Of a DNA stretch of 64,000 nt, positions 32,772 through 43,990 are shown piece after piece. A model generated the notes under the pieces. The model had not been told where the DNA came from and searched no databases. It saw nothing but the letters and a program-made list of their open reading frames with translations. How positions within the stretch are numbered: position 1 is the stretch's first letter; every line of letters begins with the position of its first letter. This stretch comes from Malaya genurostris (Eukaryota > Arthropoda > Insecta > Diptera > Culicidae), in contig NC_080571.1 of assembly GCF_030247185.1 (NCBI RefSeq), positions 142,541,986 through 142,605,985 of the forward strand, written 5' to 3'. The translations under genes were made by a program, and so were the position numbers.

Positions 32772-33225
32772 TGCTCTCCCTATCTCTTTCTCGTCTACAG
32801 CTCTACCGCACTCTTCTTTACGTTGCTGGAAGTATGGCCTGTGTAAACGATGCTTCGGAGCATGCACCTGCCTTGAACTGACTGAGTTGCTGGAAGCTAC
32901 CCAAAAACGTCACATCAACGTCAGAACACACCAACGAAGCATCCCAATCCAGAATAATCTCTTCATTGCTACAAGCTGAAAAACATGAAGATTCATCGAA
33001 CGCAAAATGTGTCTAAAAGATGTATGCCACAAACCAATGATGTATTCAAATTTCAATTCAATACTGTGTAGGTCCCACCCTCCCTATGTCCCCTTACTAA
33101 CTGGGGAGTATGCCGCCCCGTAATACGGCATCCCTTTCTCTCTCCCTAACAACAAGACAATCGGCCACGTTAAGCTAAAGCAAATGAGCCTAATAAAAAT
33201 TTTATTCGAAAAAAAAAGTTCACTT

Positions 33226-33639
33226 GATTTCGGCGTAAGCTTTTTGTTGCTTAAAGGTACAGGTGGAAAATCGCACAACTTGACAATACGAACATGTAAA
33301 GTTCTGCAAGAACTCGGTGCTTAAAATATTCGACAAATATTTGACAATTTAGAAGTACAGAACAAGTTCAAAATGAACTGCTGCTGAACAGTATGCATGG
33401 AACTAGCTGAATAATCTATTCCAGAAACTTAGAAGTTCGTTCAATCGCGTCGCGTGAACTTTCAAGAGTGTTATTCAAAAAAAAGGAAATTGTAATGTTA
33501 TTCTTGAACCTCGTAGCCTGCCTGAGCCGACTCGTTCCTTTGATTCGAACTTATAGTAACTTGAGAACTCGCACTAGAATCGGAGTTATTTCAAACAAAT
33601 TGTGGTTTTTCACATGAACTCAAACATAAGTCATCAGTT
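33226..33639. other. Unassigned DNA 3' of the I-clade element
   Basis: No recognisable feature other than short repeats of GAACTTTCAAG-like sequence. Confidence 0.3.
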
Positions 33640-33880
33640 TCACGTTCTCTCGATCGAGTTCAGGCGTGAATCCGTTCGATTCGTTTTCTCTCGCACGAAT
33701 CCAAACAAAAACCCATTTCCATTCGTGTCCTCTCGTTCGAAACCAGACATGAATCCTAACGAATCGTGTCCTCTCGCACGAATTCTAACAAAAATACATT
33801 TGATTCGTGTCCTTCGCACGAATTCAAGAATAAATCTTTTTGATTCGTACTATCTCGCACGAATTCTAAACAAGAAGTTG
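33640..33880. repeat. Degenerate minisatellite (~45-50 bp unit)
   Basis: About five units built on GATTCGT(G/A)TCCTCTCGCACGAA followed by TCTAACAAAAA-like spacers. Units differ by small indels and substitutions. No coding frame follows the repeat. Confidence 0.7.
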
Positions 33881-33886
33881 CACACT

Positions 33887-34046
33887 TAAATTTTATAGCT
33901 GAGTCTCGGCAAAAATATGCCGAGATTCGCACAGCCGAGTAGTCAGCAATCATATCGGCAAAAATAAAATTACTGAGCGTCTCGGCACCCTCAAATTTGA
34001 CAAACGTCAAATATTGCCGAAATCGTCAGCATAAGATTTACTGTTT
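33887..34046. mobile_element. MITE with imperfect CAC(A)TAAAT(T/C)TTAT ends
   Basis: The left end CACTTAAATTTTATAGCTGA followed by CTCGGCAA is matched by the inverted right end TTGCCGA...TCAGCATAAGATTTACTG. About 160 bp long, with several CTCGGC(A) repeats inside. It abuts the following TIR element. Confidence 0.55.
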
Positions 34047-34047
34047 G

Positions 34048-35037
34048 CAAGGGGCAAATCACTCTAAACTTTGTCTGAGCTCAAAAAAGTTTTACCGGGA
34101 GTAAAAAAGTTTAGCAGGGATTTCGCTGGATTAGAATGGGATTAGAGAAGTTTAGCCGAGATCTGGAAAAGCATTATTTTGACATAAGAAGCTGTAAACG
34201 TGGGAGCAGAGATGCCAGATATTTTCATAGAAAATCTGTGTTGCTTTGTATAAAAAATCTGTATTTATCTGTATTCACTAATGAAAGGAAATTTCGAAAA
34301 TTAAATGATGTATAAAGATGTTATTCCATTAGATTATTGTTATAGATGCACTGGCAGATGCAAGGAGAATTCCTTTATATCGTAAGTCCTTGCCGCACTG
34401 ACAAGAACATTCAACGACGAAATTCAATTGTTTTTGTTATCAACCACAATTGAATTGTAAATCCATATACTTTTTTCGTTTGAAAATGATGACTTGGAAT
34501 TCAAACGCCCAATACGCAACGTCAAGTCAGGTCATACAACTTTTCAGTCTGACAATAAAGTTTCATGACGCCATGACTTCCATGAACATCAGTTCAAATT
34601 GGTTTCAAATTATGATATAAATGTATTTCAGCGTTCATCATTAAACAGCTGTACGAAAAAAAATTCATTTTAATATGGGCAATAAAACACGCTCAGACGG
34701 AAAATTTCATTATTTCTTTCTTACTTTTTGTGGTATCTGTATAAATCTGTATTTAATTTGAGAAATCTGTATAAAATCTGTACTCTGTATTATATCTGTA
34801 TGCCCATGTAAAAATCTGTATAATACAGATAAATCTGTATAAATGGCATCTCTGCGTGGGAGCTCGAATGACAGATACACTTCAAACAAGATTAGCCAAA
34901 ACTAGGTTGGAATAGTTTTAAATTACCCAAACTTATCTAGACTAGTAGGGATTAAATGAGATTAGAGAAAATTATTTTGGAATGACATGAGTTTATTAGT
35001 ATGAGATTGTCTAGAGTTTAGAGTGATTTGCCCCTTG
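34048..35037. mobile_element. TIR element CAAGGGGCAAATCACTCTAA, interrupted
   Basis: Perfect 22-bp TIRs at 34048-34069 and 35016-35037 enclose about 335 bp of element (GGATTAGA-type motifs repeated) plus a nested 648-bp hAT MITE. The target duplication is not clear. Its right end touches the 5' truncation point of the Jockey-type LINE. Confidence 0.85.
34207..34854. mobile_element. hAT-type MITE CAGAGATGCCA, 648 bp, 8-bp TSD
   Basis: Ends CAGAGATGCCA and TGGCATCTCTG are exact inverted repeats, flanked by the perfect 8-bp duplication CGTGGGAG at 34199-34206 and 34855-34862. The right side repeats AATCTGTATA many times. Non-coding. It is the reference copy for the truncated relative at 13330-13478. 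Confidence 0.93.
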
Positions 35038-35067
35038 TACCTAATACACTTCAATCGGAGTGATGTA

Positions 35068-35338
35068 CACTCTTACCAGCCGCTACCTAATTTTGGGTCA
35101 AAACCTACCCAAAATCAACTAAAGTGCATCTCCCCAATTTTGGGTAACGAGTGATGACCTCAAAATTTAGGTAACTGTAAGTTTAGTACAAATGTTATGC
35201 CATAACAAAGCACGCTACCCATTTTTACCGATCAACTCAAAGTTTGAGTAGGTAACGACCTAATTTTGGGTAGCTTATAGAAGAGCTCGACAATGAGTGA
35301 TTTCACCTAAAAAAATAGGTAGAAATGATTTTCAGTGT
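35068..35338. mobile_element. TA-flanked MITE CACTCTTACCAG, copy in LINE
   Basis: Begins CACTCTTACCAGCCGC and ends GATTTTCAGTG; TA at 35066-35067 and 35339-35340. The uninterrupted site GAGTGATGTAAACAATTTG is present in Jockey copy B at about 46140-46157, so the TA duplication is directly demonstrated. Interior rich in ACCCAAAAT / ATTTTGGGT. Confidence 0.92.
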
Positions 35339-35399
35339 AAACAATTTGAAAACTGTAGAAAAAGTACGTTTCATTTCCCACATTAAAATTCACTGGTAA

Positions 35400-36196
35400 C
35401 AATACAAACAGCATAATCGTATTGCAAACTTAACGCAATGTCGTCGTTGCCAAGGCTTCGGCCATGGAATCAAAAATTGTCATATAGATAGACGGTATTT
35501 GAATTGTTGTAAATCGCATTCGAAAGACGTTTGTCCAATGAATGAAACCATTGATAAATTTTCATGTTCAAATTGCGATGGAAATCATAAATCCAATTAT
35601 TTGAAATGTCCTGTCAGGGAATTAATTTTAAACGCTCGTTCGCTTAGACAACGAGTCAAATCAACGACCTTAAATGTACAGAACATACCTGAAAATCAAA
35701 AAACCGTTACAAATGCCACGCCTAATTCTTCTAAGGCACTTATTTCTTAGAATTTAAAAAAAAAACCGGGTACGCCCATTCGTCTTCTAACGAAAACAAT
35801 TTATTGACAGGTAGATCGATCTCGTCATCATCTTCTTCTAATGTCAGTTATGCTAGTATAACAGGTAGAAATCTACCACTTAATTCTTCTAATGTAAATA
35901 ATCAAAACACAGGACCGCCTTGCAGTTCATCTTCTAACGAAAACAATTTATTAATAGGTAGATCGGTCATATCATCTTCTTCTAATGGCAGTCTACCTAC
36001 AAATATTCCTTCAATGCCATTCGCATCTTTAAATGGCGACATAACTGAAAATAAAATGATCTACCTACAAGATCAACTTTTTCAAAAGATCATCCGAATG
36101 AATTCGACTTCATCACTTTTTGAAGCATTTCAAATCGGATGGAAATTTGCAAATAATAGTATAATGAATTTAAAATTTAACAGTGACGTTAAATAA
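35400..36196 (+). pseudogene. Jockey-type LINE ORF1, zinc-knuckle part, broken
   Basis: Encodes three adjacent knuckles: CRRCQGFGHGIKNCH, LNCCKSHSKDVC (a usual Gly replaced by Cys) and CSNCDGNHKSNYLKC, the gag-like RNA-binding module of Jockey-clade ORF1. A stop at about 35748 and a frame change follow. The C-terminal part repeats a Ser/Asn-rich module (SSNENNLL(T/I)GRS, then SSSS) several times and ends at 36196, where ORF2 begins. The N-terminal half is missing through 5' truncation. Confidence 0.8.
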
Positions 36197-39100
36197 TTAT
36201 TTGAATACATTAAATTGGAATGCTCGATCTTTGAAATCGAGTGAAGATGAATTTTATAATTTTCTCAAATTTCACAAAATTCATATTACCATTGTGACAG
36301 AAACTTTTCTTAAACCTAATGTCAAATTGAAAAGTAATCCACATTATGTGGTTCATCGATTTGATAGGTTTACTGGAATGGGTGGTGGAGTTGATTTTTT
36401 CGTCCAACGGCAAATTAAACATCGAATTTTACCTTCTTTCAATACTAAAGTTATTGAAAGCTTGGGAATCTAAGTTGAAACCATTCATGGAATTTATTTC
36501 ATCGCTGGAGTATAGTTGCCATTCCAATGCACCGGTGAACAAATAAATTTCTTTAAAAGCGATTTGCAAAAACTCACAAGATATCGACCGAAATTTTTCG
36601 TAATAGGGGACTTAAGGTGAAATGTAGCGGAATGCGAAAATCGCGTTTTTGATCAATTATTCAAAAACTAGACCGATTTTAGAAAAACCAAAAACACTTA
36701 AGTTTTCGAAATCAAATTTATCATAACTAAGTATTCTTAGAATTTTGAAATTTAGCTTTGCCGAGCCGTAATTGGTTTTTGAAATGTATAAACGGTAACT
36801 GTTCCGTTCCACGGGGATGATTTTAGAACTGAAAAGTAGTGTTTGTAGCAGAATTTCACAAAGAATCTGAAAATGCAACTCAAAATTATAAAATATTAGC
36901 TAAAACAACCGAAATTTGAAAAAGTTTACACAAACTTTGCCGCATTTTTTTTATTGCTTGCGCGCTGCTGTTTCGTATTGAGGTGGTGTGAGAAATGCAC
37001 GGTGGGCACGGTGGCATTATATCGTGAGCAAAAATTACATGTAAAATTATGACGCGAATTTATGCAGCATTGGGTTTTGTGTTGAAATAAAAACGAGTTG
37101 AATACAATAAAATGGGTATTGTAAGAAATTGTTTATTTTCTAAGTAACTGTCATTTATAATGCTAATAATGTCCAATTCTGTTGAGTTCAATGCATTGAT
37201 GTTGCTGAAGCAATAAAACTTGGCTGTGTGATATCGTATAACAGGTATTATTTTAGATTGTAGCAATTTTTATAGCAAAACTATAACTTCATATAACTTC
37301 ATCATTGACAAGCTACTGAATGAAATACAAACCAAGTATTATCGTGATATAAACAATGTGATAAACATTGATAAACAACAGACATATACATGGTTATCAA
37401 GTTGGTTAATACATATACATATAACCTCATGTTAGTCATTCATAATTACTCATGATTTATAGCTCTAGTGTAAGAGTAATCACTAACAATAACGATTGTA
37501 TTAGCATATATTCAACGTGTGAAGGATTCAAAATCCATTACGTTCAGTCTTTTTTACAAGCCAATATAACGAGAGGTAAACCCACTGCGCTCAATCATCG
37601 AAAAAAGTTCTTGTTTCTATGTGTCCGTTTTTCTTGGTATGCTTTGTGCGACGGTTCGTTCAACTGAAGCGGATAAAATTTTGCGCGCATTTTATTACGC
37701 TACATTTCACCTTAAATGCTAAGCATGTCCAGTGGAATTGTAGACAAAATAACAGTAATGGTAAAATACTTCATAATCAACTCTCAGCTGGTTACTTCAC
37801 AGTTCTTCATCCCAGTAATGCGACTTGTTTCTCTTCCGTGAAAAACCCGTCTACAATTGATCTGGTTCTAACATTTGTAGTGAACCGATTACACAAGCTG
37901 GCTTTGACTCAGATCATCTTCCTGTAACATTCAGACTTTCCAACGAAGCTATAATTAACCCAATTAGTTTTATATTCAACTATCATAGAGCTAATTGGTT
38001 GGATTACAGATCTCACATTGAAAATCATGTGGAACATGAAACTATTTTAGAAAATTCTGCGGACATCGACACAGCAATTGATAATTTGAATCATTACATT
38101 ATCGAAGCTAGAAATCTTTCAGTTCCCAAAGCTCAAACTAAATTAAATTCTCCTATCATCGATGACAATCTTCAACTGCTCATTCGGTTTAAGAATGTTC
38201 GTCGACGACAATATCAACGTTCTTGTGATCCTGCTTTGAAAAACATAGCTAAGGATTTACAAAAAGAAATTAAACATAGATTTACTCTTTTGGGAAATGA
38301 AAATTTCGCTAAAGAAGTTGAACAAATTAAACCATATTCTAAACCCTTCTGGAATCTTTCTAAGGTTCTTAAGAAACCTCAGAAACCAATTCCTGCTCTC
38401 AAGGAAGGAAATCAAATACTTCTTACAAATGGCGAAAAAGCTCAAAAACTTGCTCAGCAGTTCGAGAGTGTCCACAATTTTAATTTGAACGTTGTGAGTC
38501 CTAATGAAAATGAAGTCTCACTGAAATACGATCATATTTCAACCCAAGTGTTATCACAAGATGACATTATTGAGACGAATTTTTATGAAATTAAATCAAT
38601 TATTAGGAAACTTAAAAACATGAAGGCTCCTGGTAATGATGGAATTTTTAATATTCTTATTAAAAACCTTCCCGATGTTGCCTTGAGACTGTTGGTTAAA
38701 ATTTTCAACATGTGTTTTTCATTAGCTTACTTCCCAAAAAGATGGAAAAACGCTAAAGTAATTCCTATCCTCAAACCTGATAAAAACCCAGCAGAAACAT
38801 CAAGTTATCGACTAATTAGCATCTTTTCTTCTATCAGTAAACTTTTTGAAAAAATTATCTTGTTGAGAATGATGTCTCATATGTTATAAATGAGACTTCA
38901 ATTTTTTTACCAGAGTAGTTTGGATTTCGTCATGAACATTCAACTACTCATCAACTTGTCAGGGTAACGAACATGATAAAAGCAAATAAATCTTCTGGGT
39001 TATCCACTGGAGTTGCTCTTCTAGACATAGAAAAAGCATTCGACAGTGTTTGGCACAAAGGTTTAATAGCAAAAATGTCTGATTTCCAGTTTCCTATTTA

Positions 39101-39759
39101 TTTGATCAAAATGATTCCAAATTATTTAATTGATCGTACTCTTCAGGTTAGCTATTAGAATTGTAAATCTGAATTGCTACCCGTACGAGCAGGTGTTCCG
39201 CAGGGTTCGAGCGTAGCTCCAATCTTGTATAATATTTTCACTCTTGATCTTCCAAATCTACCCGTTGGTTGTCAGAAATCGCTATTCTGTGACGACACAA
39301 GTCTGTTAGCCACGGGTAGAAATCTAAGAGTGATCTGCAGTCGCCTACAAAGAAGTTTAAATATTTTCAGTGATTATCTGTCAAAATGGAAAATTAAACC
39401 AAATGCAGCAAAAACACAATTAATTATCTTTCTTCATAAGCCAAAAGCTTCTTTTCTTAAACCAAACAATAATCACATTCTCAAACTGAATGGCTTGGAA
39501 TTGACATGGTCTGAACAAGCTAAATACTTAGGTTCAACATATGACAAAAAAACTCACTTTCAAGCTCTGTCTAAAAAACAAATTGTTAATTTACAAACAA
39601 ATTTTCAGGCCAGCCATGCTTTATGCAGTACCAATTTGGTCAAGTTGTTGTTCCACCAGGAAGAAAACGCTTCTAAGGATTCAGAATAAAATTCTGAAAA
39701 TGATTTTGAAGCGTTCTCCCTGGTTTAGTTACACAGACTCACAACTTAAGAACCATTAG
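36183..39759 (+). pseudogene. Jockey-type LINE ORF2: endonuclease and RT, broken
   Basis: Endonuclease: LNWNARSLKS, TETFLKP, then VIGDLNAKHVQW (reconstituted across the TTAA insertion) and FDSDHLPV. RT: NMKAPGNDGI, ALLDIEKAFDSVW, RAGVPQGSSVAPILY and FCDDTSLLA, where the residue before DD-minus-one is Cys instead of the usual Ala. There is no RNase H, as expected for Jockey. Frameshifts and stops occur near 36474, 37850-37990, 38888, 39158 and 39540-39600. Final residues (SWFSYTDSQLKNH-like) are followed by the 3' UTR. The copy is dead but still fairly alignable. Confidence 0.85.
36616..37711. mobile_element. TTAA-flanked element, 1096 bp
   Basis: Ends GGTGAAATGTAGCG (36616-36629) and CGCTACATTTCACC (37698-37711) are exact inverted repeats, flanked by TTAA at 36612-36615 and 37712-37715. 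Removing the element and one TTAA restores the endonuclease codons GGGGACTTAAATGCTAAGCA (encoding GDLNAK). TTAA duplication is the mark of piggyBac-type insertion, although the termini do not begin with CCC. No transposase frame was found. Confidence 0.9.
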
Positions 39760-40075
39760 ATGTAATGTCACATAATATTATAAGCAAATTCCGACAAAAA
39801 TCGATGCAATCTTCAATTGAATCGATTCGCTCTCTGTATTAGTATACTAACTTAATATAAGTTCCTTTTCCCCATTACACAACACAAGTAGGTTTAGAAT
39901 TTGCCCTACACAAAAAATCTCAGAATTGCGGAAGCAAATGATGTCCTCATGGTAATAACCAAATCATATATATAAAAAAGGGCTGAAAAGTCACCACTTG
40001 TGGCTGAAAACCCAATTTAAATCTTAATAATTTAATTTCAACTCATATTCCAATAAATAGTTATTTTTAAAAAAA

Positions 40076-41310
40076 GGCGCGTTTGCCTTCCTCGTGTTTT
40101 GAAAGCTCACAGCTCAAAAATCTGGGGAAGGATTTATATAATCTAACTACCAATAGAATTGAAATTTTTCAACTTGAAGTTTTTCAATAATACACTATTG
40201 AAAAATTTGTCTGATTTGACAGCACCAGCCAATCATGACAGCACCAGCCAATCAGAACGCATTCTGAGGAAGAAAACAAAATATCTGCTGCTGTACATCA
40301 AATCGTTCGAGAAAAATGTTCCGAACAGTGCTTAATATCGTATGAATTTCACAATCTGGTCCTTCTGAAAGGCAGAAATGAATCCCGTACAGTATCCTGA
40401 TAGTTTCTTTCAATGAAATATACAATTCCGAAATGAAATAATCGGCATCAAAATTCTATTAGGGACTATTTGTGTGCCCGTTGGAACCGCCCATTTGTGA
40501 AAAAGCTACACTGAAAACCATTTCTACCTATTTTTTGAGGAGAAATCACTCATTGTCGAGCTCTTCTATAAGCTACCCAAAATTAGGTCGTTACCTACTC
40601 AAACATTGAGTTGATCGGTAAAAATGGGTAGCGTGCTTTGTTATGGCATAACATTTGTACTAAACTTACAGTTACCTAAATTTTGAGGTCATCACTCGTT
40701 ACCCAAAATTGGGGAGATGCACTTTAGTTGATTTTGGGTAGGTTTTGACCCAAAATTAGGTAGCGGCTGGTAAGAGTGTACAAACAAAATCACGTAAAAA
40801 AAATCTCTCAAGTAAAATTGATTCAGTTTGACATCGATCGGCACTGCGAGCGGAAGTGTCGCGATTCGTTCACAAATCCAGTTTCACTTCAAACAAGAGC
40901 TGCTTTAATCAAAATACAACGAAAAGTGAAGAACCTTTGGAAACATTAGCAAAAACAGCCCTTCTATTGGTTCCAAATGTTTTTAAAAGAACTATCAGAA
41001 TTACTTATGTGTTAAAATATGCTAATCGGAAGTGAATAATCAGTTTAGTGTAGGTCTAGTCTGATAGATTCTAATTAGAAAAAACTCGAATTTTTCTCTT
41101 GGTTAGATTTGTATTGAAAAATTAACCTATTGGTGGCAATATTCTAGCCTCGTAATAATACATCGATGATCGTTTCTAATTCTAGTAGTGAAGAAGGGGA
41201 TAGTTTAAACAATTTACACAATTGATCCACTAACTGTCAGTTTTATTCGTATTCACGACATCCAGCTATGTCTCTGACATTACCCACCCGTACATTTTTT
41301 GCTCGTCCAG
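40076..41310. repeat. Dispersed repeat family, copy A
   Basis: Related to 57095-57770 and 58012-59820. Shared landmarks, in order: GGCGCGTTTGCCTT, GGATTTATATAATCTAACTA, CACCAGCCAATCAGAACGC, ATATCTGCTGCTGTAC, TGGTCCTTCTGAAAGGCAGA, and CGACATCCAGCTATGTCTC. No open frame is conserved among copies. Split here by the TA-flanked MITE 40509-40778. Confidence 0.75.
40509..40778. mobile_element. TA-flanked MITE CACTCTTACCAG, inverted copy
   Basis: Nearly identical to the copy at 35068-35338, in opposite orientation. TA at 40507-40508 and 40779-40780. The related repeat at 58436-58446 reads AAAAAGCTACAAATG without insertion, which confirms TA target duplication. Confidence 0.9.
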
Positions 41311-41459
41311 GTCACCTTTTCGGAGATGGAGATGAGCTTTTTTTCGCTCACTAACCCAACAATGAAGGTCTTGTTTTGTCTCGGGTGCCAAATTTCCTCG
41401 GTACGCCACTGGACCCAGATCATCCTCATCCCATGACGCTTGCAAATTAAGAAGTGTAC

Positions 41460-42310
41460 TTTAACGGGCCGCGGTTATTACATTCGTTGAAAGTATTAGG
41501 TATTACATTCGTTGAAAGTATTAGGTATCTCATAAATTTTACCATCAATAGCACCCCGTTTGGCCAGGATGTCCGCTTTCTCATTACCCGAAATGGAGCA
41601 ATAAGCTGGGGCCCAAACTATTGTAATTTGGTAGTTATTGTTCAATATGTCGTTCAGATACTGTCTTATTTTGTCCAAGAAAAACGGTACATTCTTGTCA
41701 GCTCGAACGAATGGCTTCAATTGTACTCAGACTATCTGTAAAGAGGAAATAATGGTTTGGAGATAATGTGACGATTACACTCGAGCCATAATGCACAGAT
41801 GCCCCTCTTCAATTCGTGATCCGTTCTTGCAAAACATTTTCTCAGAGTCAATATGTCTAAACTTACTGGAAAATATTTTTAGAATTTCCATCGAGCGTAG
41901 GTCATCCGGGATTCCACGCACTTCCCGCTGCATGGACGTGTCGAAAAATAAAGTTAAGTCAGAGACATTTAGGAGGCTGACACGGATAAGAATATATATT
42001 GAGTAATCATTGCATGTGTCGAATGCATGCAGCCTAAGGCAATTCGTAAACAACGATACTGAATTTGCTCAAGTTTGATAATATGAGAGTTTGCGCAACG
42101 AAAGCAAACGCATCCATATTCCATCACTAAAAGTATCTTTATCTAATACAATCCGGGTAAGACCCCCCCCCCCCTAGGATCCTATTATTGTTCGTAGAAA
42201 ATTCACTCTTTGTTGCCATTTCTATCAGATACCTAATGTGTCCTCCCCACGTGCATTTGAAATCAAACCACACCCTGAGGTATTTGAAAGTCAAATCATT
42301 TTTTCCATTA
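41460..42310 (-). pseudogene. I-clade LINE ORF2 fragment (RT thumb to RNase H)
   Basis: On the minus strand: FKYLRVWFDF and HIRYL, then a C run at about 42160-42173, then GYGC-like and RIALGC, then FFDTSMQREVRGIPDDLRSM, MFCKNGSRI in the position of the TDGS box, and finally the RNase H end DKNVPFFLDKIRQYLND, QITIVWAPAYCSISGNEKAD. It is colinear with residues of the complete I-clade ORF2 at 31270-32330 but diverged and deleted, so it is another lineage. Both ends are truncated. Confidence 0.8.
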
Positions 42311-42738
42311 TATTATAATTTGAATTCAAAGAAATTTTTATTTGAATCAGCGCCTATTTTCATTTATTTTTGATTCCAATACACTTGATATTCACTTCAA
42401 AACAAATAATTTTTGTTTCTACACGCAAAGAAATAAATAAAGTGAATATTCATTTCAAATATATTTTGCTTCGAATTCAAATATATAGTTTTTAATTTGG
42501 ATCTAATTTCATTTCACTTGGAATCAAAAAAAAATTGTTATTTGATTCAAAACAAACAAGTTTTGTTTCTACAATTCTGCTTTCGTGTGATTGTGTGTAG
42601 ATTCAACGATATATTTTTTTAAATTCATTAAATTGTTATTTAAAACAAATTTCTGAAATCAATAAAAAATATGTACTTGATATAAATAATTAAACACTTT
42701 GAATTTAATTTATATTTATTATTTCAATAAATTTACAT

Positions 42739-43983
42739 CACAGACTAACAGACAGGACACTCAAATTTGATTCTTCAATCATTTTAACGGTCATTTCGAA
42801 TATTCCATTATTTGGGACAGTACTCACATGTGTCATGATGGCGCCACGTTACCCTATCAAAAACATCATGTCTGTCATCTAGACTGTCTTTATTTTTTTC
42901 ATTTACCAACAGAGTTGCCATTCATACAGAATTACCTGTAATGTATTAATTTGTATACGTCCATGCGAATTTCATGCAGGATACAGATTTAATACATATT
43001 GCCAAAGATAAACTGAAGATTACAATGTTCCATACGTTTCATTGAAAAATGTTGGGTCAGTAATCGTGAACCAGTTGGTTCAGTAATAATGTAATTTTAT
43101 TGACCCTCCGTTAACAAGCGTCGACTAGTTCCGACAAAATGCCATGGAAACAATACAAGTTAGAAAGGAAGCACACATATGTTTACATTCAGCATATAAT
43201 GATTTCTTGCCACAACTGATGCTTCATGGGATGAGGCTATAACAAACTAAATAAATTCTAGACAATGGTTCTAAGTAGTTTTCACTTTCTTATTCCAAGA
43301 ATCACTGATATAAAGCGAAATTTCTCAATATCGTTCATACTGTAACTTGATATTTTTCCAAACATAAACAATCATTGTCATAGTTACGACGCATCTAGTG
43401 ATCAGACACTTGTTGTTTTGGTTCAAAATACTCAAATTGACAGTGAACCGAGCTCATCGAGGGGTCCTATTCAAATGATACCTAAGAAATCGCAGACTAC
43501 TCTATCTTGAGTTTATCTTTGATATTGCCTAAACTATATACATAATTGCGCCTACTTCTCATCCTCCAACTCAATAAAAAATCGAACCCGTTTTGTTACA
43601 ATATTTACTTGCTTCTGGTCTGCCGCCACTTAATTTCGGGTGAAAACTACCAACACAATAAAAAATAGTCTAGATGAACAAATTTGAGTCGAATAAATGG
43701 TTACCCTCCAACATCAAGAAAAAGTTAAATATATTATCAACGTAATCCAATAAATCATTGTGACGATTCATTTTCAAATATTTTGATGAAATCAGGCATC
43801 CCTGCAAGCAGCTGATCGGTGTTGACAAACGAGGGGAAACCAACTAGTAAAAAAACTTTTACATAACACAAGGGGTGTACAGATAGTAAATAGTTCGCGC
43901 AGTACAATATAGGTGGAACTAGTGCATCACGAAAAATAATTTTTATTAGAATTTACTCATACTGTCATGTCTGTTAGTCTGTG
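42739..43983. mobile_element. CACAGACTAACAGACA element, copy 3 (7-bp TSD)
   Basis: Inverse orientation to copies 1 and 2, flanked by TTTACAT at 42732-42738 and 43984-43990. It contains the 519-bp-type MITE at 43013-43521 flanked by ATATTGC (43006-43012, 43522-43528), at the same point as in copy 2, so the two are copies of one composite. Confidence 0.92.
43013..43521. mobile_element. CAAAGATAAACT MITE inside copy 3
   Basis: Same element, same insertion point and same duplicated heptamer as at 21881-22399, in opposite orientation; almost identical in sequence. Confidence 0.9.
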
Positions 43984-43990
43984 TTTACAT

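Larger units (their letters stand above)
27198..33217 (+). mobile_element. Full-length I-clade LINE with 12-bp target duplication
   Basis: AAAAGTTCACTT is present at 27186-27197 and again at 33214-33225, the latter merging with the terminal A run. Between them lie a 440-base 5' UTR, ORF1, an overlapping ORF2 with endonuclease, RT, RNase H and a terminal CCHC, and a 3' UTR with CAATCGGCCACGTTAAGC, AATAAAAATT and poly(A). The domain order is that of I-factor/MosquI elements. The copy is complete in length but has three nonsense codons. Confidence 0.9.
35038..40075 (+). mobile_element. Jockey-type LINE, copy A (5' truncated, with two insertions)
   Basis: Starts inside ORF1 (homologous to position 46117 of copy B), runs through ORF2 and a 300-base 3' UTR to CAATAAATAGTTATTTTT and a short A run at 40068-40075. 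Interrupted by a TA-flanked MITE at 35068-35338 and a TTAA-flanked element at 36616-37711. Confidence 0.85.

Noticed and set aside
33640..33880. Regular direct repeats, considered as a CRISPR-like array
   Set aside because: Units and spacers both degenerate, spacers are similar to each other, and the genome is eukaryotic.
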